6,262 bases of DNA from Peptococcaceae bacterium BRH_c23 (GCA_000961805.1 LADV01000009.1:1-6262), one strand, 5' to 3'. Counted from the first letter of the stretch, positions 1 through 6,262 are shown. The notes: a model not told the origin generated them from the letters alone. Numbers and translations are program-made.

Positions 1-12
1 TACCGTGATTAG
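1..12 (+). CDS. rplE: Extreme 3' end of the upstream gene, presumably ribosomal protein L5 (partial)
   Basis: Only three codons and a stop are inside the window: frame 1 reads Tyr-Arg-Asp followed by TAG at 10-12. A basic/aromatic short tail fits the usual C-terminus of L5. L5 sits directly upstream of S14 in essentially all bacterial spc operons. The identification rests on position, not on sequence, because three residues cannot identify a protein. The stop lies about 3 bases before the S14 ribosome binding site, as expected for tightly packed operon genes. Confidence 0.45.
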   Translation, partial: YRD

Positions 13-32
13 AGAAAAGGAGGTTCAAGAAC

Positions 33-218
33 GTGGCTAAGACATCAATGGTTGTCCGCCAAAACAGGGGACAAAAATTCGCAGTACGTTCGCATAACCG
101 TTGCAAGCTTTGTGGACGTCCCCATGCTTACATGCGGAAATTCGGAATTTGCCGGGTTTGCTTCCGGGAGTTGGCTCACAAAGGGGAACTTCCTGGGATC
201 ACGAAGGCCAGTTGGTAA
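33..218 (+). CDS. rpsZ: 30S ribosomal protein S14, zinc-binding (type Z, uS14)
   Basis: This is a primary component of the head of the small ribosomal subunit, binding the 3' major domain of 16S rRNA. The 61-residue product is the short zinc form; the zinc-less form is about 89-100 residues. Four zinc-ligand cysteines are visible as two CxxC pairs, C24/C27 and C40/C43, around the conserved [14 protein letters not shown] core. The C-terminal half ([18 protein letters not shown]) is typical of the family. The N-terminal 20 residues are less standard but basic, as expected for an rRNA-binding tail. The start is GTG at 33: an excellent Shine-Dalgarno AAAAGGAGGT (15-24) lies 8 bases upstream, and the family begins with M-A-K/R at this point. 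The next ATG, at codon 6, would cut the conserved start. It lies between L5 and S8, as in the standard spc operon. Confidence 0.98.
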   Translation: MAKTSMVVRQNRGQKFAVRSHNRCKLCGRPHAYMRKFGICRVCFRELAHKGELPGITKASW

Positions 219-246
219 AACATTGTAAGGAAGGGGGACGACTAAA

Positions 247-645
247 GTGTCAATGTCAGATCCGATTGCAGATTTTTTAACACGCATCCGCAACGCGGGA
301 ATGGTTTACCATGATAAAGTTGAGGTACCAGCATCTCGCGTTAAGAAAGAGCTAGCTGAGTTGCTCAAAGCAGAAGGGTACATCAAAGACGTAGAAATCA
401 TTGCCGATGACAAGCAAGGCGTGATTCGGATGTATTTGAAATATGGTCCAAACCGCGAACGTGTTATCACCGGACTTAAACGGATTAGCCGTCCGGGACT
501 TCGCGTTTATGCGAAGAAGGATGAAATGCCGAAGGTTCTTGGAGGACTCGGAATTGCAATTATTTCGACGTCAAAGGGAATTATGACGGATAAGAAAGCT
601 CGAAAAGAGGGCCTTGGCGGAGAAGTGATCTCCTACATTTGGTAA
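247..645 (+). CDS. rpsH: 30S ribosomal protein S8 (uS8)
   Basis: S8 is a primary 16S rRNA-binding protein of the central domain, needed for platform assembly. In E. coli it is also the translational repressor of the spc operon (family knowledge; no such site is identified here). The 132-residue product has the usual length and both expected halves: an N-terminal [13 protein letters not shown] motif (residues 5-17) and the C-terminal signature [16 protein letters not shown] (about 103-118), ending in the common aromatic tail SYIW. GTG at 247 is preferred to ATG at 253. The purine-rich AAGGAAGGGGG (227-237) is 9 bases from the GTG but 15 from the ATG, and Bacillus S8 likewise starts with two extra residues before M-(S/T)-D-P. 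The gap from S14 is 28 bases. Confidence 0.98.
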   Translation: MSMSDPIADFLTRIRNAGMVYHDKVEVPASRVKKELAELLKAEGYIKDVEIIADDKQGVIRMYLKYGPNRERVITGLKRISRPGLRVYAKKDEMPKVLGGLGIAIISTSKGIMTDKKARKEGLGGEVISYIW

Positions 646-668
646 TTATCGCAACGGAGGTGCAGTGA

Positions 669-1223
669 ATGTCCAGAATTGGCAAGCGCCCCATTGGGAT
701 TCCCAGTGGAGTGGACTTCAAAATAGTGGAAAACGTCGTCACTGTTAAAGGACCGAAAGGAACTTTAACGAGAGAATTGCATTCATTAATGAACATTGTG
801 GTTGAGGACAACCAAATTGTTGTTACCAGACCTAATGATGAACCACTGAGCCGCTCCTTACATGGATTGACCCGTACGCTGATCGCCAATATGGTAGAGG
901 GCGTTACGAACGGATTTACCAAGGGTCTTGATATGGTAGGGGTTGGATACCGTGCTTCAAAACAAGGGAACAAGCTGGTATTAACGGTCGGTAAATCACA
1001 TCCGGTAGAACTAATTCCTTTTGAGGGAATTGACTTTGAAGTTCCTGCACCCAATAAAATTTTGGTTAAAGGAATGGATAAAGAGCTCGTTGGTGCCTTC
1101 GCAGCGGTTGTACGTTCTGAGCGTGAGCCTGAGCCCTACAAAGGCAAGGGAATCAAGTACGAAGGTGAAGTCGTCCGTCGTAAGGTCGGTAAGACCGGGG
1201 GCAAAAAAGGCGGTAAGAAGTAA
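669..1223 (+). CDS. rplF: 50S ribosomal protein L6 (uL6)
   Basis: L6 binds 23S rRNA near the sarcin-ricin loop and GTPase-associated centre. The 184-residue product starts MSRIGKRPI, the family hallmark, and has two tandem L6 alpha/beta domains (about residues 1-80 and 82-170). The C-terminal signature [14 protein letters not shown] lies at 154-167. It is slightly longer than Bacillus L6 (about 179) because of a lysine/glycine tail, [11 protein letters not shown], at 174-184. ATG at 669 has Shine-Dalgarno GGAGGTG (656-662) 6 bases upstream. The next gene follows after 54 bases, the widest gap in the ribosomal block before rpmJ, and that gap has structured potential (see 1232-1279). Confidence 0.98.
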   Translation: MSRIGKRPIGIPSGVDFKIVENVVTVKGPKGTLTRELHSLMNIVVEDNQIVVTRPNDEPLSRSLHGLTRTLIANMVEGVTNGFTKGLDMVGVGYRASKQGNKLVLTVGKSHPVELIPFEGIDFEVPAPNKILVKGMDKELVGAFAAVVRSEREPEPYKGKGIKYEGEVVRRKVGKTGGKKGGKK

Positions 1224-1231
1224 ATAAACTA

Positions 1232-1253
1232 GGCAAGGGCCAAATCTCTTGCC
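1232..1253 (+). promoter_or_regulatory. Predicted RNA hairpin in the rplF-rplR spacer
   Basis: GGCAAGGG (1232-1239) can pair with CTCTTGCC (1246-1253). This gives eight base pairs including one G-U, with a six-base loop CCAAAT. It starts 8 bases after the rplF stop and ends 7 bases before the rplR Shine-Dalgarno. It is not followed by a run of T, so it does not look like an intrinsic terminator. It could be an mRNA-stabilising or processing stem, or part of a translational control element with the second hairpin at 1261-1279. The pairing is seen directly; any function is inferred. Confidence 0.4.
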
Positions 1254-1260
1254 AATCGTG

Positions 1261-1279
1261 AAAGGAATGAGTTCCCTTT
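1261..1279 (+). promoter_or_regulatory. Predicted hairpin covering the rplR ribosome binding site and TTG start
   Basis: AAAGGAA (1261-1267), which contains the rplR Shine-Dalgarno, can pair with TTCCCTTT (1272-1279). This gives seven pairs with C1274 bulged and a TGAG loop. The 3' arm includes the first two bases of the TTG start codon (1278-1280), so both elements needed for initiation would be held in one small stem. The stem is mostly A-U and so only modestly stable. The fold was done by eye; a role in limiting or coupling rplR translation is inference. Confidence 0.4.
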
Positions 1280-1646
1280 GATTAAGCGTATAGATCGAAA
1301 GGCTCTCCGCATTAAAAAGCATAAGAGCATCCGCAAGAATGTCATTGGAGTTGCTGAGCGACCACGCTTAGCAGTTTTTCGAAGCTTGAATCATATCTAC
1401 GCTCAAGTAATCAATGATGAGCTCGGTGTGACACTTGTAGCTGCTTCTTCCCTCGATCCAGAGTTTAAAACTGCAGATCTATCTGGTGGAAATACTGCTG
1501 GCGCTCAAAAAGTTGGCGAATTGGTTGCGAAGAAAGCCCTTGAAAAAGGAATTACGCAAGTAGTGTTTGATCGCGGGGGTAACATCTATCACGGTCGAAT
1601 CTCAGCATTGGCAGAATCAGCGCGAGAAGCAGGACTTAGCTTCTAA
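1278..1646 (+). CDS. rplR: 50S ribosomal protein L18 (uL18)
   Basis: L18 binds 5S rRNA with L5 and helps dock it into the central protuberance of the 50S subunit. The 122-residue product has the normal length and family landmarks: a very basic N-terminus (residues 3-30, rich in Lys/Arg), RPRLAVFRS (28-36) followed by HIYAQVI, and a conserved C-terminal block starting [13 protein letters not shown] at residue 95 and ending SF. The start is TTG at 1278. Going upstream in this frame there is no ATG, GTG or TTG before the in-frame stop TAG at 1230-1232, and the protein aligns from its first residue with Bacillus L18. The Shine-Dalgarno AAAGGA (1261-1266) is weaker than its neighbours' and 11 bases away, and it is predicted to be paired with the start region. 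This is the weakest-looking initiation site in the ribosomal block, although L18 is needed in equal amounts to the others. Confidence 0.97.
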   Translation: MIKRIDRKALRIKKHKSIRKNVIGVAERPRLAVFRSLNHIYAQVINDELGVTLVAASSLDPEFKTADLSGGNTAGAQKVGELVAKKALEKGITQVVFDRGGNIYHGRISALAESAREAGLSF

Positions 1647-1671
1647 GCTTTGGTAAAGGAGGTAAAATCAA

Positions 1672-2172
1672 GTGGCGAAATTCGAAGCAAATAAGTCGGA
1701 CATGAATGAAAAGGTTGTTCATATAGCCCGTGTTGCCAAAGTTGTAAAAGGCGGACGCCGTTTCAGCTTTAGTGCTCTCGTGGTTGTAGGAGACGGCCAA
1801 GGTCGTGTCGGCGCAGGATTAGGAAAAGCTGGGGAAGTGCCTGAGGCAATTCGCAAAGGCGTAGAAGATGCGAAGAAGAACATGGTAAATATACCAATGC
1901 ACGGAACCACGATTACTCATCCCATCATTGGAATCTTTGGCGCAGGACAAGTATTGCTAAAGCCTGCTTCTAAAGGAACCGGAGTTATCGCAGGCGGCGC
2001 TGTTCGTGCAGTACTCGAAGTTGCTGGAGTCCATGATATCCTAACAAAGTCTTTGGGTTCAGCAAACGCTCATAATATGGTCAATGCGACAATGGCAGCT
2101 TTAAAATCTCTCAAGCGTCCAGAGGAGATTGCCAAACTCCGAGGTAAGACCGTAGCAGAAGTTCTAGGTTAA
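1672..2172 (+). CDS. rpsE: 30S ribosomal protein S5 (uS5)
   Basis: S5 lies at the mRNA entry tunnel on the back of the 30S subunit and affects decoding accuracy; mutations in its N-terminal loop give spectinomycin resistance in other bacteria (family knowledge). The 166 residues match the Bacillus length. The N-terminal double-stranded-RNA-binding-like domain carries the S5 signature from [15 protein letters not shown] (27-41) to [10 protein letters not shown] (51-60). The spectinomycin-loop region reads [11 protein letters not shown] (21-31) and looks wild type. The C-terminal domain has [22 protein letters not shown] (95-116) and ends with [14 protein letters not shown] at 1672 follows a strong Shine-Dalgarno AAAGGAGGT (1655-1663) by 8 bases. 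The gap from rplR is 25 bases. Confidence 0.98.
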   Translation: MAKFEANKSDMNEKVVHIARVAKVVKGGRRFSFSALVVVGDGQGRVGAGLGKAGEVPEAIRKGVEDAKKNMVNIPMHGTTITHPIIGIFGAGQVLLKPASKGTGVIAGGAVRAVLEVAGVHDILTKSLGSANAHNMVNATMAALKSLKRPEEIAKLRGKTVAEVLG

Positions 2173-2184
2173 GGAGGGTCGGTC

Positions 2185-2367
2185 ATGAAAGTTAAAGTGA
2201 CACTGACAAAGAGTCCGATCGGATATTCTAAAGCACAACACAAAGTGTTACAAGCACTTGGTTTAGGAAAAGTCGGATCAAGCGCTGTTCATGAAGACAG
2301 TCCTGGAATTCTAGGAATGATTCATAAATGCATGCACTTGGTAACGGTAGAAACAGAAGTTCAATAG
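2185..2367 (+). CDS. rpmD: 50S ribosomal protein L30 (uL30)
   Basis: L30 is a small 50S protein near the 5S rRNA/domain II interface. The 60-residue product is full length for the bacterial form. It has the ferredoxin-like L30 pattern: a basic beta strand at the N-terminus ([11 protein letters not shown]), a helix, the conserved [23 protein letters not shown] stretch (about residues 24-46), and HLVTVE near the end. ATG at 2185 has Shine-Dalgarno AAGGAGGG (2171-2178) 6 bases upstream, and that Shine-Dalgarno overlaps the rpsE stop codon TAA (2170-2172). The close packing suggests coupled translation. It sits between S5 and L15, the standard order. Confidence 0.98.
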   Translation: MKVKVTLTKSPIGYSKAQHKVLQALGLGKVGSSAVHEDSPGILGMIHKCMHLVTVETEVQ

Positions 2368-2385
2368 AAGGAGGTGTGGGCAAGC

Positions 2386-2826
2386 ATGAAACTGCATGAA
2401 CTTAAGCCTGCTGAAGGATCAACACATGCACCTAAGCGTTTAGGCCGTGGAGTTGGATCCGGACATGGAAAAACTTCCGGTAAAGGACACAAAGGTCAAA
2501 ACTCCCGGGCCGGCGGCGGTGTCCGTCCTGGTTTTGAAGGCGGGCAAAACCCACTGTTCCGCAGGATGCCTAAGCGCGGCTTTAATAATATCTCAAGAAA
2601 AGAAATTATTGCTGTGAATGTCCGAGATTTGAACCGTTTTGAAGATGGCGCTGAAGTGACGATTGAAAGTCTCTTCGCAAGCGGCCTCATCAAGGCTATC
2701 AAAGATGGCGTAAAAATTCTAGCAACAGGGGAATTGACCAAAGCACTGACCGTCAAAATTGACAAAGTCAGCCCAGCAGCGGCAGAGAAGATAGTTGCGG
2801 CGGGTGGAAAAGTAGAGGTGGAATAG
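2386..2826 (+). CDS. rplO: 50S ribosomal protein L15 (uL15)
   Basis: L15 is a late-assembly 50S protein that threads a long basic extension into 23S rRNA. From ATG 2386 the product has 146 residues, the same as Bacillus L15, and begins [12 protein letters not shown], the family start. The glycine-rich basic extension covers about residues 18-52 ([34 protein letters not shown]). The globular C-terminal part has the [12 protein letters not shown] to [11 protein letters not shown] signature (112-141). A longer frame opens at GTG 2374, but that codon lies inside the Shine-Dalgarno AAGGAGGTG (2368-2376). That site is correctly placed 9 bases before ATG 2386, so the shorter form is the real one. 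Its stop is one base before secY. Confidence 0.98.
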   Translation: MKLHELKPAEGSTHAPKRLGRGVGSGHGKTSGKGHKGQNSRAGGGVRPGFEGGQNPLFRRMPKRGFNNISRKEIIAVNVRDLNRFEDGAEVTIESLFASGLIKAIKDGVKILATGELTKALTVKIDKVSPAAAEKIVAAGGKVEVE

Positions 2827-2827
2827 G

Positions 2828-4114
2828 ATGATTGTCGATTCCCTGAAGAATGCATGGAATGTTGCGGATCTCAGGAAAAAAATCGGTTACACCCTACTGA
2901 TGTTCCTGATCTTTCGCATTGGAGCACATATTCCTACCCCCTTTATTGATCGTGACATTCTGAATGAAATGTTCGGATCGGGTGCCATGATGAATTTCAT
3001 GAACACGATTTCCGGTGGTTCCTTCAAAAGTTTGTCTGTCTTTGCCCTGAGTATTACGCCCTATATTACAGCCTCGATTATTTTTCAGCTCTTGACGGTT
3101 GTTGTACCATCCCTTGAACGGCTCTCCAAAGAGGGTGACTATGGGCGTAAAAAGATAACTCAATACACACGTTATGCAACGGTTATCTTGGGATTTATTC
3201 AGGCATTTGGACTGACTTTTGGGATACGTGGTGCATTGACTATTCCTAGCCCTGCTATGAAGTGGCCAATTTATCTACTGGTGGCATTAGTATTGACTGC
3301 CGGAACCGCATTTCTGATGTGGCTTGGGGAGGCAATCACTGAAAAGGGTATTGGAAACGGTATTTCGCTGATTATCTTTGCAGGAATCGTTTCACAAATC
3401 CCTTCCGCCATTACTTCACTGTTTAGTATGTTGAGAGTTGGAGAAATCAATGTCCTGTCGATTATCGGCTTGCTGCTCATCGTTACATTTATCATAGCCG
3501 GCGTTATCTACGTACATGAAGGGCAACGTCGAGTTACTGTTCAGTATGCTAAGAGAGTAGTCGGTCGTCGAGTGTATGGAGGACAGAGTAGCCATATCCC
3601 ACTCAAAGTAAACCAAGCTGGAGTAATTCCGGTAATCTTCGCTATTTCCTTACTGGCATTTCCGCAAACGATTGCCTCATGGATGCCGACTTCAGGATTT
3701 TCTAGGTTTGTTAACGTCTGGTTTAGCATGAATGGTAGTCTAACTTCCATCCCTTATTTACTGCTTTATGGTGCGCTCATCATATTCTTCACGTACTTCT
3801 ACACAGCGATTACGTTCAACCCAGTTGACGTAGCAGAAAACTTGAAGAAGTACGGAGGATTCATCCCTGGCCTTCGACCTGGGCGACCTACGGCAGAATA
3901 TTTATCAAAAATATTAAACCGTATTACACTAGCAGGTGGTTTATTTCTAGCTTTGATTGCAGTTTTACCGACACTAGTTATTGGACTCACTGGTCTTAAG
4001 AACATCTATTTTGGTGGAACTTCCCTTCTGATCGTAGTTGGGGTTGCGCTCGAGACGATGAAACAGATTGAATCCCAACTTATGTCGAGGCATTATCAAG
4101 GGTTTATGAAATAG
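2828..4114 (+). CDS. secY: Protein translocase subunit SecY
   Basis: SecY is the channel-forming subunit of the SecYEG translocon in the cytoplasmic membrane, exporting unfolded preproteins with SecA and inserting membrane proteins co-translationally. The 428 residues match the usual length. About ten hydrophobic segments are visible (roughly 18-36, 68-90, 115-135, 148-168, 178-198, 208-230, 262-283, 306-328, 365-388, 394-410). SecY signature 1 starts GGSFKSLSVFALSITPYIT at 63. Signature 2 starts WLGEAITEKGIGNGIS at 165. The basic cytoplasmic loop QRRVTVQYAKRVVGRR (233-248) is the expected SecA/ribosome contact region, and NLKKYGGFIPGLRPG (338-352) is the other long cytoplasmic loop. The C-terminus keeps the conserved GTSLLIVVGVALETMKQIES and ends YQGFMK. 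ATG 2828 begins one base after the rplO stop; its Shine-Dalgarno AGAGGTGG (2814-2821) lies within the end of rplO, which suggests translational coupling. Confidence 0.99.
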   Translation: MIVDSLKNAWNVADLRKKIGYTLLMFLIFRIGAHIPTPFIDRDILNEMFGSGAMMNFMNTISGGSFKSLSVFALSITPYITASIIFQLLTVVVPSLERLSKEGDYGRKKITQYTRYATVILGFIQAFGLTFGIRGALTIPSPAMKWPIYLLVALVLTAGTAFLMWLGEAITEKGIGNGISLIIFAGIVSQIPSAITSLFSMLRVGEINVLSIIGLLLIVTFIIAGVIYVHEGQRRVTVQYAKRVVGRRVYGGQSSHIPLKVNQAGVIPVIFAISLLAFPQTIASWMPTSGFSRFVNVWFSMNGSLTSIPYLLLYGALIIFFTYFYTAITFNPVDVAENLKKYGGFIPGLRPGRPTAEYLSKILNRITLAGGLFLALIAVLPTLVIGLTGLKNIYFGGTSLLIVVGVALETMKQIESQLMSRHYQGFMK

Positions 4115-4771
<657 letters not shown>

Positions 4772-4776
4772 ACAGA

Positions 4777-5523
4777 ATGATTGAGCTGAAAAATGCGAAT
4801 CAACTAGAATTAATGCGTAATGCAGGGCGAATCGTTGCTGAAACACTTGAATTAGTGCGTGAGTACGCTAAGCCTGGGGTTACCACTCTTGAATTGGATC
4901 GCATAGCTGAGAATTTTATTCGTGCGCAGGGTGCCATACCAGCGTTCAAAGGATACAATGGTTTTCCGGCAACGCTGTGTACCTCTGTCAATGAACAAGT
5001 TGTTCATGGAATACCCAGTTTAAGGTATTTAGATTCTGGGGATATTATCAGTATAGATTGTGGAGCGCACAAAGATGGTTTTTTTGGAGATGCGGCTGTA
5101 ACCTTAGCTATTGGGGAAGTCGATGAAGATATCCAAACACTCTTGAAGGTGACTCAAGAATCGCTGATGTTGGGAATTTCACAGGCGAGGATAGGTAATC
5201 GCCTCTATGACGTCTCACATGCGGTCCAAAAGCACGTGGAAGCGAATAAGTTTTCTGTAGTGCGAGACTATGTTGGGCACGGTATTGGTAGGGCCATGCA
5301 TGAGGATCCCCAGATCCCGAATTTTGGCAAGCCCGGCCGGGGACCACGACTCGAGGTAGGTATGGCCTTGGCTATTGAGCCCATGGTGAACATGGGTACG
5401 CATGAAGTGCAGACGCTAAAGGATCGCTGGACCGTGGTTACCAAAGATAACCGGCCATCGGCCCATTTCGAACACACGGTTGCGATTACGGAAAATGGCC
5501 CAGAAATTCTAACTCGATGTTAG
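4777..5523 (+). CDS. map: Methionine aminopeptidase, type I
   Basis: MetAP removes the initiator Met from nascent cytosolic proteins at the ribosome exit, after deformylation. The 248 residues fit the short type Ia class, with no N-terminal zinc-finger extension. All five dimetal-centre ligands are visible: D94 (in SIDCG), D105 (in FFGDAAV), H168 (in YVGHGIG), E201 (in AIEP) and E232 (in HFEHT). The substrate-site histidines H77 (VVHGIP) and H175 (AMHEDP) are also present. ATG 4777 begins 5 bases after the adk stop. The only purine-rich run at a proper distance is a poor TTGGG (4763-4767) inside adk, unlike the strong sites of the neighbouring genes. Translation is therefore probably coupled to adk termination (inference). 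The start agrees with the family N-terminus (MIELKN...ELMRNAG). A gap of 37 bases leads to infA, without the KOW-domain gene often found here in Firmicutes. Confidence 0.99.
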   Translation: MIELKNANQLELMRNAGRIVAETLELVREYAKPGVTTLELDRIAENFIRAQGAIPAFKGYNGFPATLCTSVNEQVVHGIPSLRYLDSGDIISIDCGAHKDGFFGDAAVTLAIGEVDEDIQTLLKVTQESLMLGISQARIGNRLYDVSHAVQKHVEANKFSVVRDYVGHGIGRAMHEDPQIPNFGKPGRGPRLEVGMALAIEPMVNMGTHEVQTLKDRWTVVTKDNRPSAHFEHTVAITENGPEILTRC

Positions 5524-5560
5524 GTGCGAGGCATAGGATTGTCAGAGGAGGGATGATAGC

Positions 5561-5779
5561 ATGTCAAAAGAAGACGTTATTGAAGTAGAAGGTAAGGTCT
5601 TGGAGCCGTTGCCCAATGCCATGTTCCAGGTTGAGTTAGCCAATGGACACAAGGTTTTGGCACATGTCTCTGGGAAGATACGTATGAATTTTATCAGGAT
5701 TCTTCCAGGGGATCGGGTCACAGTGGAGCTTTCTCCCTATGATCTATCTCGAGGACGAATCACATACAGGTTTAAGTAA
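5561..5779 (+). CDS. infA: Translation initiation factor IF-1
   Basis: IF-1 occupies the A site of the 30S subunit during initiation and supports IF-2 and IF-3 action. The 72-residue product is full length and consists of a single S1-like OB fold. It is nearly identical in pattern to other Firmicute IF-1s: [13 protein letters not shown] at the start, [11 protein letters not shown] (16-26), the central block [18 protein letters not shown] (30-47), [15 protein letters not shown] (48-62) and the terminal [12 protein letters not shown] 5561 has Shine-Dalgarno AGAGGAGGG (5544-5552) 8 bases upstream. An ATG at 5553 directly after this site is in another frame and too close to be used. It precedes rpmJ by 21 bases; the infA-rpmJ-rpsM order is the Firmicute norm. 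Confidence 0.99.
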   Translation: MSKEDVIEVEGKVLEPLPNAMFQVELANGHKVLAHVSGKIRMNFIRILPGDRVTVELSPYDLSRGRITYRFK

Positions 5780-5800
5780 GGACCAAAGGGAGGGATTACA

Positions 5801-5914
5801 GTGAAAGTAAAGCCTTCTGTTAAAAAGATCTGTGAAAAATGTAAAATTATTCGTCGCCATGGTATAGTCATGATCATTTGTGAAAATCCGAAACACAAGC
5901 AAAGACAAGGCTAA
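5801..5914 (+). CDS. rpmJ: 50S ribosomal protein L36, zinc-binding form (bL36)
   Basis: L36 is the smallest 50S protein, bound late in assembly near the base of the L7/L12 stalk. Translating from GTG 5801 to TAA 5912-5914 gives 37 residues, the usual full length: [14 protein letters not shown] at the start, then a basic stretch [20 protein letters not shown], ending RQG. The zinc motif C-x2-C-x12-C-x4-H is intact (C11, C14, C27, H32), so this is the zinc-bound C+ form. The family usually starts M-K-V-(R/K)-(P/A)-S-V-K, which supports the GTG start. Shine-Dalgarno AAAGGGAGGG (5785-5794) lies 6 bases upstream. The gene is short enough to be missed by length cut-offs. Confidence 0.98.
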   Translation: MKVKPSVKKICEKCKIIRRHGIVMIICENPKHKQRQG

Positions 5915-6008
5915 AAAGTTTCGGTTGCGCGGCTGATTGGAGTGCAAACTTCAATTGCACCGATTTTATATTGAGACAGAACTAAATAGTTGGAGGTGTA
6001 AATTTTAG
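5915..6008 (+). promoter_or_regulatory. spc/alpha junction leader with alternative pairings (candidate riboregulator)
   Basis: This 94-base gap is the longest non-coding stretch in the window and lies just before rpsM. Three competing pairings can be drawn. (a) GTGCAA 5942-5947 with TTGCAC 5955-5960, a perfect 6-bp hairpin with a 7-base loop. (b) TCGGT-T-GC 5921-5928 with GCACCGA 5957-5963, seven pairs with one bulge. (c) TTGCACC 5955-5961 with GGTGTAA 5995-6001, seven pairs with one G-U, which would cover the 3' half of the rpsM Shine-Dalgarno (GGAGGTG, 5992-5998). Folds (a) and (b) would each free the Shine-Dalgarno, while (c) would hide it. The pairings are seen directly. Regulation, for example by S4, which controls the alpha operon in E. 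coli, is inference. Confidence 0.4.
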
Positions 6009-6262
6009 ATGGCACGTATCGCTGGAGTAGACTTACCGCGCGAGAAACGTTTAGAGGTTGCCCTGACCTATATTTTTGGGATTGGGCTCCCAACTTCACA
6101 TAAGATTCTCGCCAAAACAGGCGTAAGTCCAGATGTCCGAGTGCGTGACCTCTCGGAAGACGAGGTCAGCAAACTCCGGGAAGTCATTGATAAAGAGTTC
6201 AAGATTGAAGGCGACTTGCGTCGCGAAGTTTCCCTCAATATCAAGCGTCTTATGGAAATTGG
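6009..6262 (+). CDS. rpsM: 30S ribosomal protein S13 (uS13), partial at the right edge
   Basis: S13 sits in the 30S head and contacts the 50S subunit and the P-site tRNA. The frame from ATG 6009 stays open to the end of the window, giving 84 complete codons of a family normally about 120-123 residues long. The missing part is the C-terminal basic tail. It starts [21 protein letters not shown], diagnostic for S13, then FGIG (23-26) and [21 protein letters not shown] (32-52) of the helix-two-turn-helix region, and ends in [14 protein letters not shown] (71-84). Shine-Dalgarno GGAGGTG (5992-5998) is 10 bases upstream. In Clostridia the genes that follow are usually rpsK, rpsD, rpoA and rplQ; none of these is inside the window. 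Confidence 0.98.
   Translation, partial: MARIAGVDLPREKRLEVALTYIFGIGLPTSHKILAKTGVSPDVRVRDLSEDEVSKLREVIDKEFKIEGDLRREVSLNIKRLMEI

Noticed and set aside
581..1054. 157-residue minus-strand open frame opposite rpsH and rplF
   Set aside because: It lies over the plus-strand S8 end and L6, both unmistakable. It has no recognisable domain and is explained as a shadow of coding sequence.
1200..1212. Programmed -1 frameshift at AAAAAAG near the end of rplF
   Set aside because: The heptamer is not in the needed frame (zero-frame codons are AAA AAA G..), and the L6 frame ends normally 10 to 20 bases later.
1258..1281. Minicistron GTG 1258 (or ATG 1267) to TGA 1279-1281 overlapping the rplR TTG start
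   Set aside because: The overlap would suit translational coupling, but neither start has its own Shine-Dalgarno (AAAGGA touches ATG 1267 directly). An open frame of 5 to 8 codons is expected by chance.
1634..1652. Palindrome-like AGCTTCTAAGCT around the rplR stop
   Set aside because: The loop would be only two bases, so it cannot form a useful RNA hairpin; probably chance.
2496..2855. 119-residue minus-strand open frame opposite rplO
   Set aside because: It overlaps L15 completely, and its composition is a mirror of the Lys/Gly/Ala-rich L15 codons; no family resemblance.
5942..5972. Intrinsic terminator ahead of rpsM (GTGCAA/TTGCAC stem followed by TTTTATATT)
   Set aside because: The stem is short and only half G-C, three bases separate it from a broken T-run of four, and a strong operon terminator before rpsM would be unexpected. 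It may still attenuate weakly.
5943..5972. Promoter for the alpha operon using TATATT (5967-5972) as -10
   Set aside because: The -10 matches five of six, but bases at the right distance (around 5943-5950) do not resemble TTGACA, and A/T-rich -10 look-alikes are common.

Overview
The window is a stretch of the conserved bacterial ribosomal-protein supercluster: the second half of the spc operon running into the start of the alpha operon, all on the + strand. Order: end of a gene in the rplE (L5) position, rpsZ (zinc-type S14), rpsH (S8), rplF (L6), rplR (L18), rpsE (S5), rpmD (L30), rplO (L15), secY, adk, map, infA, rpmJ (L36), and the first 84 codons of rpsM (S13), which runs off the right edge. 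No mobile element, CRISPR array, tRNA, rRNA or foreign-looking insert is visible, and every longer minus-strand open frame lies over a recognisable plus-strand gene.

The likely host is a Firmicute, probably of the Clostridia/Peptococcaceae type (Desulfitobacterium/Desulfosporosinus-like). This is an inference. It rests on the short zinc-binding S14, the secY-adk-map-infA-rpmJ-rpsM order, an Adk with a four-cysteine lid, strong AGGAGG-type ribosome binding sites, frequent GTG starts, and protein sequences close to Bacillus/Clostridia versions. I cannot fix the genus without a database search.

Layout: 1-2826 holds ribosomal proteins packed with gaps of about 6 to 54 bases. 2828-4114 is the SecY translocon channel. 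4130-5523 holds adenylate kinase and methionine aminopeptidase, nearly abutting. 5561-5914 holds IF-1 and L36. 5915-6008 is the longest non-coding gap (94 bases), and S13 follows. Together the genes supply 30S proteins (S14, S8, S5, S13), 50S proteins (L6, L18, L30, L15, L36), initiation factor 1, the nascent-chain export channel, the N-terminal Met-removing enzyme and an adenylate-balancing kinase, consistent with one co-transcribed growth operon.

The coding content is ordinary. What deserves a second look is in the untranslated spacers. (1) The rplR initiation region can fold into a hairpin that buries both its Shine-Dalgarno sequence and its TTG start, just after a second hairpin in the rplF-rplR gap. 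(2) The rpmJ-rpsM gap, at the spc/alpha junction, has a segment that can pair either with an upstream arm or with the rpsM ribosome binding site, a switch-like layout. Both were folded by eye and need comparative tests. No stretch over 300 bases lacks a gene.
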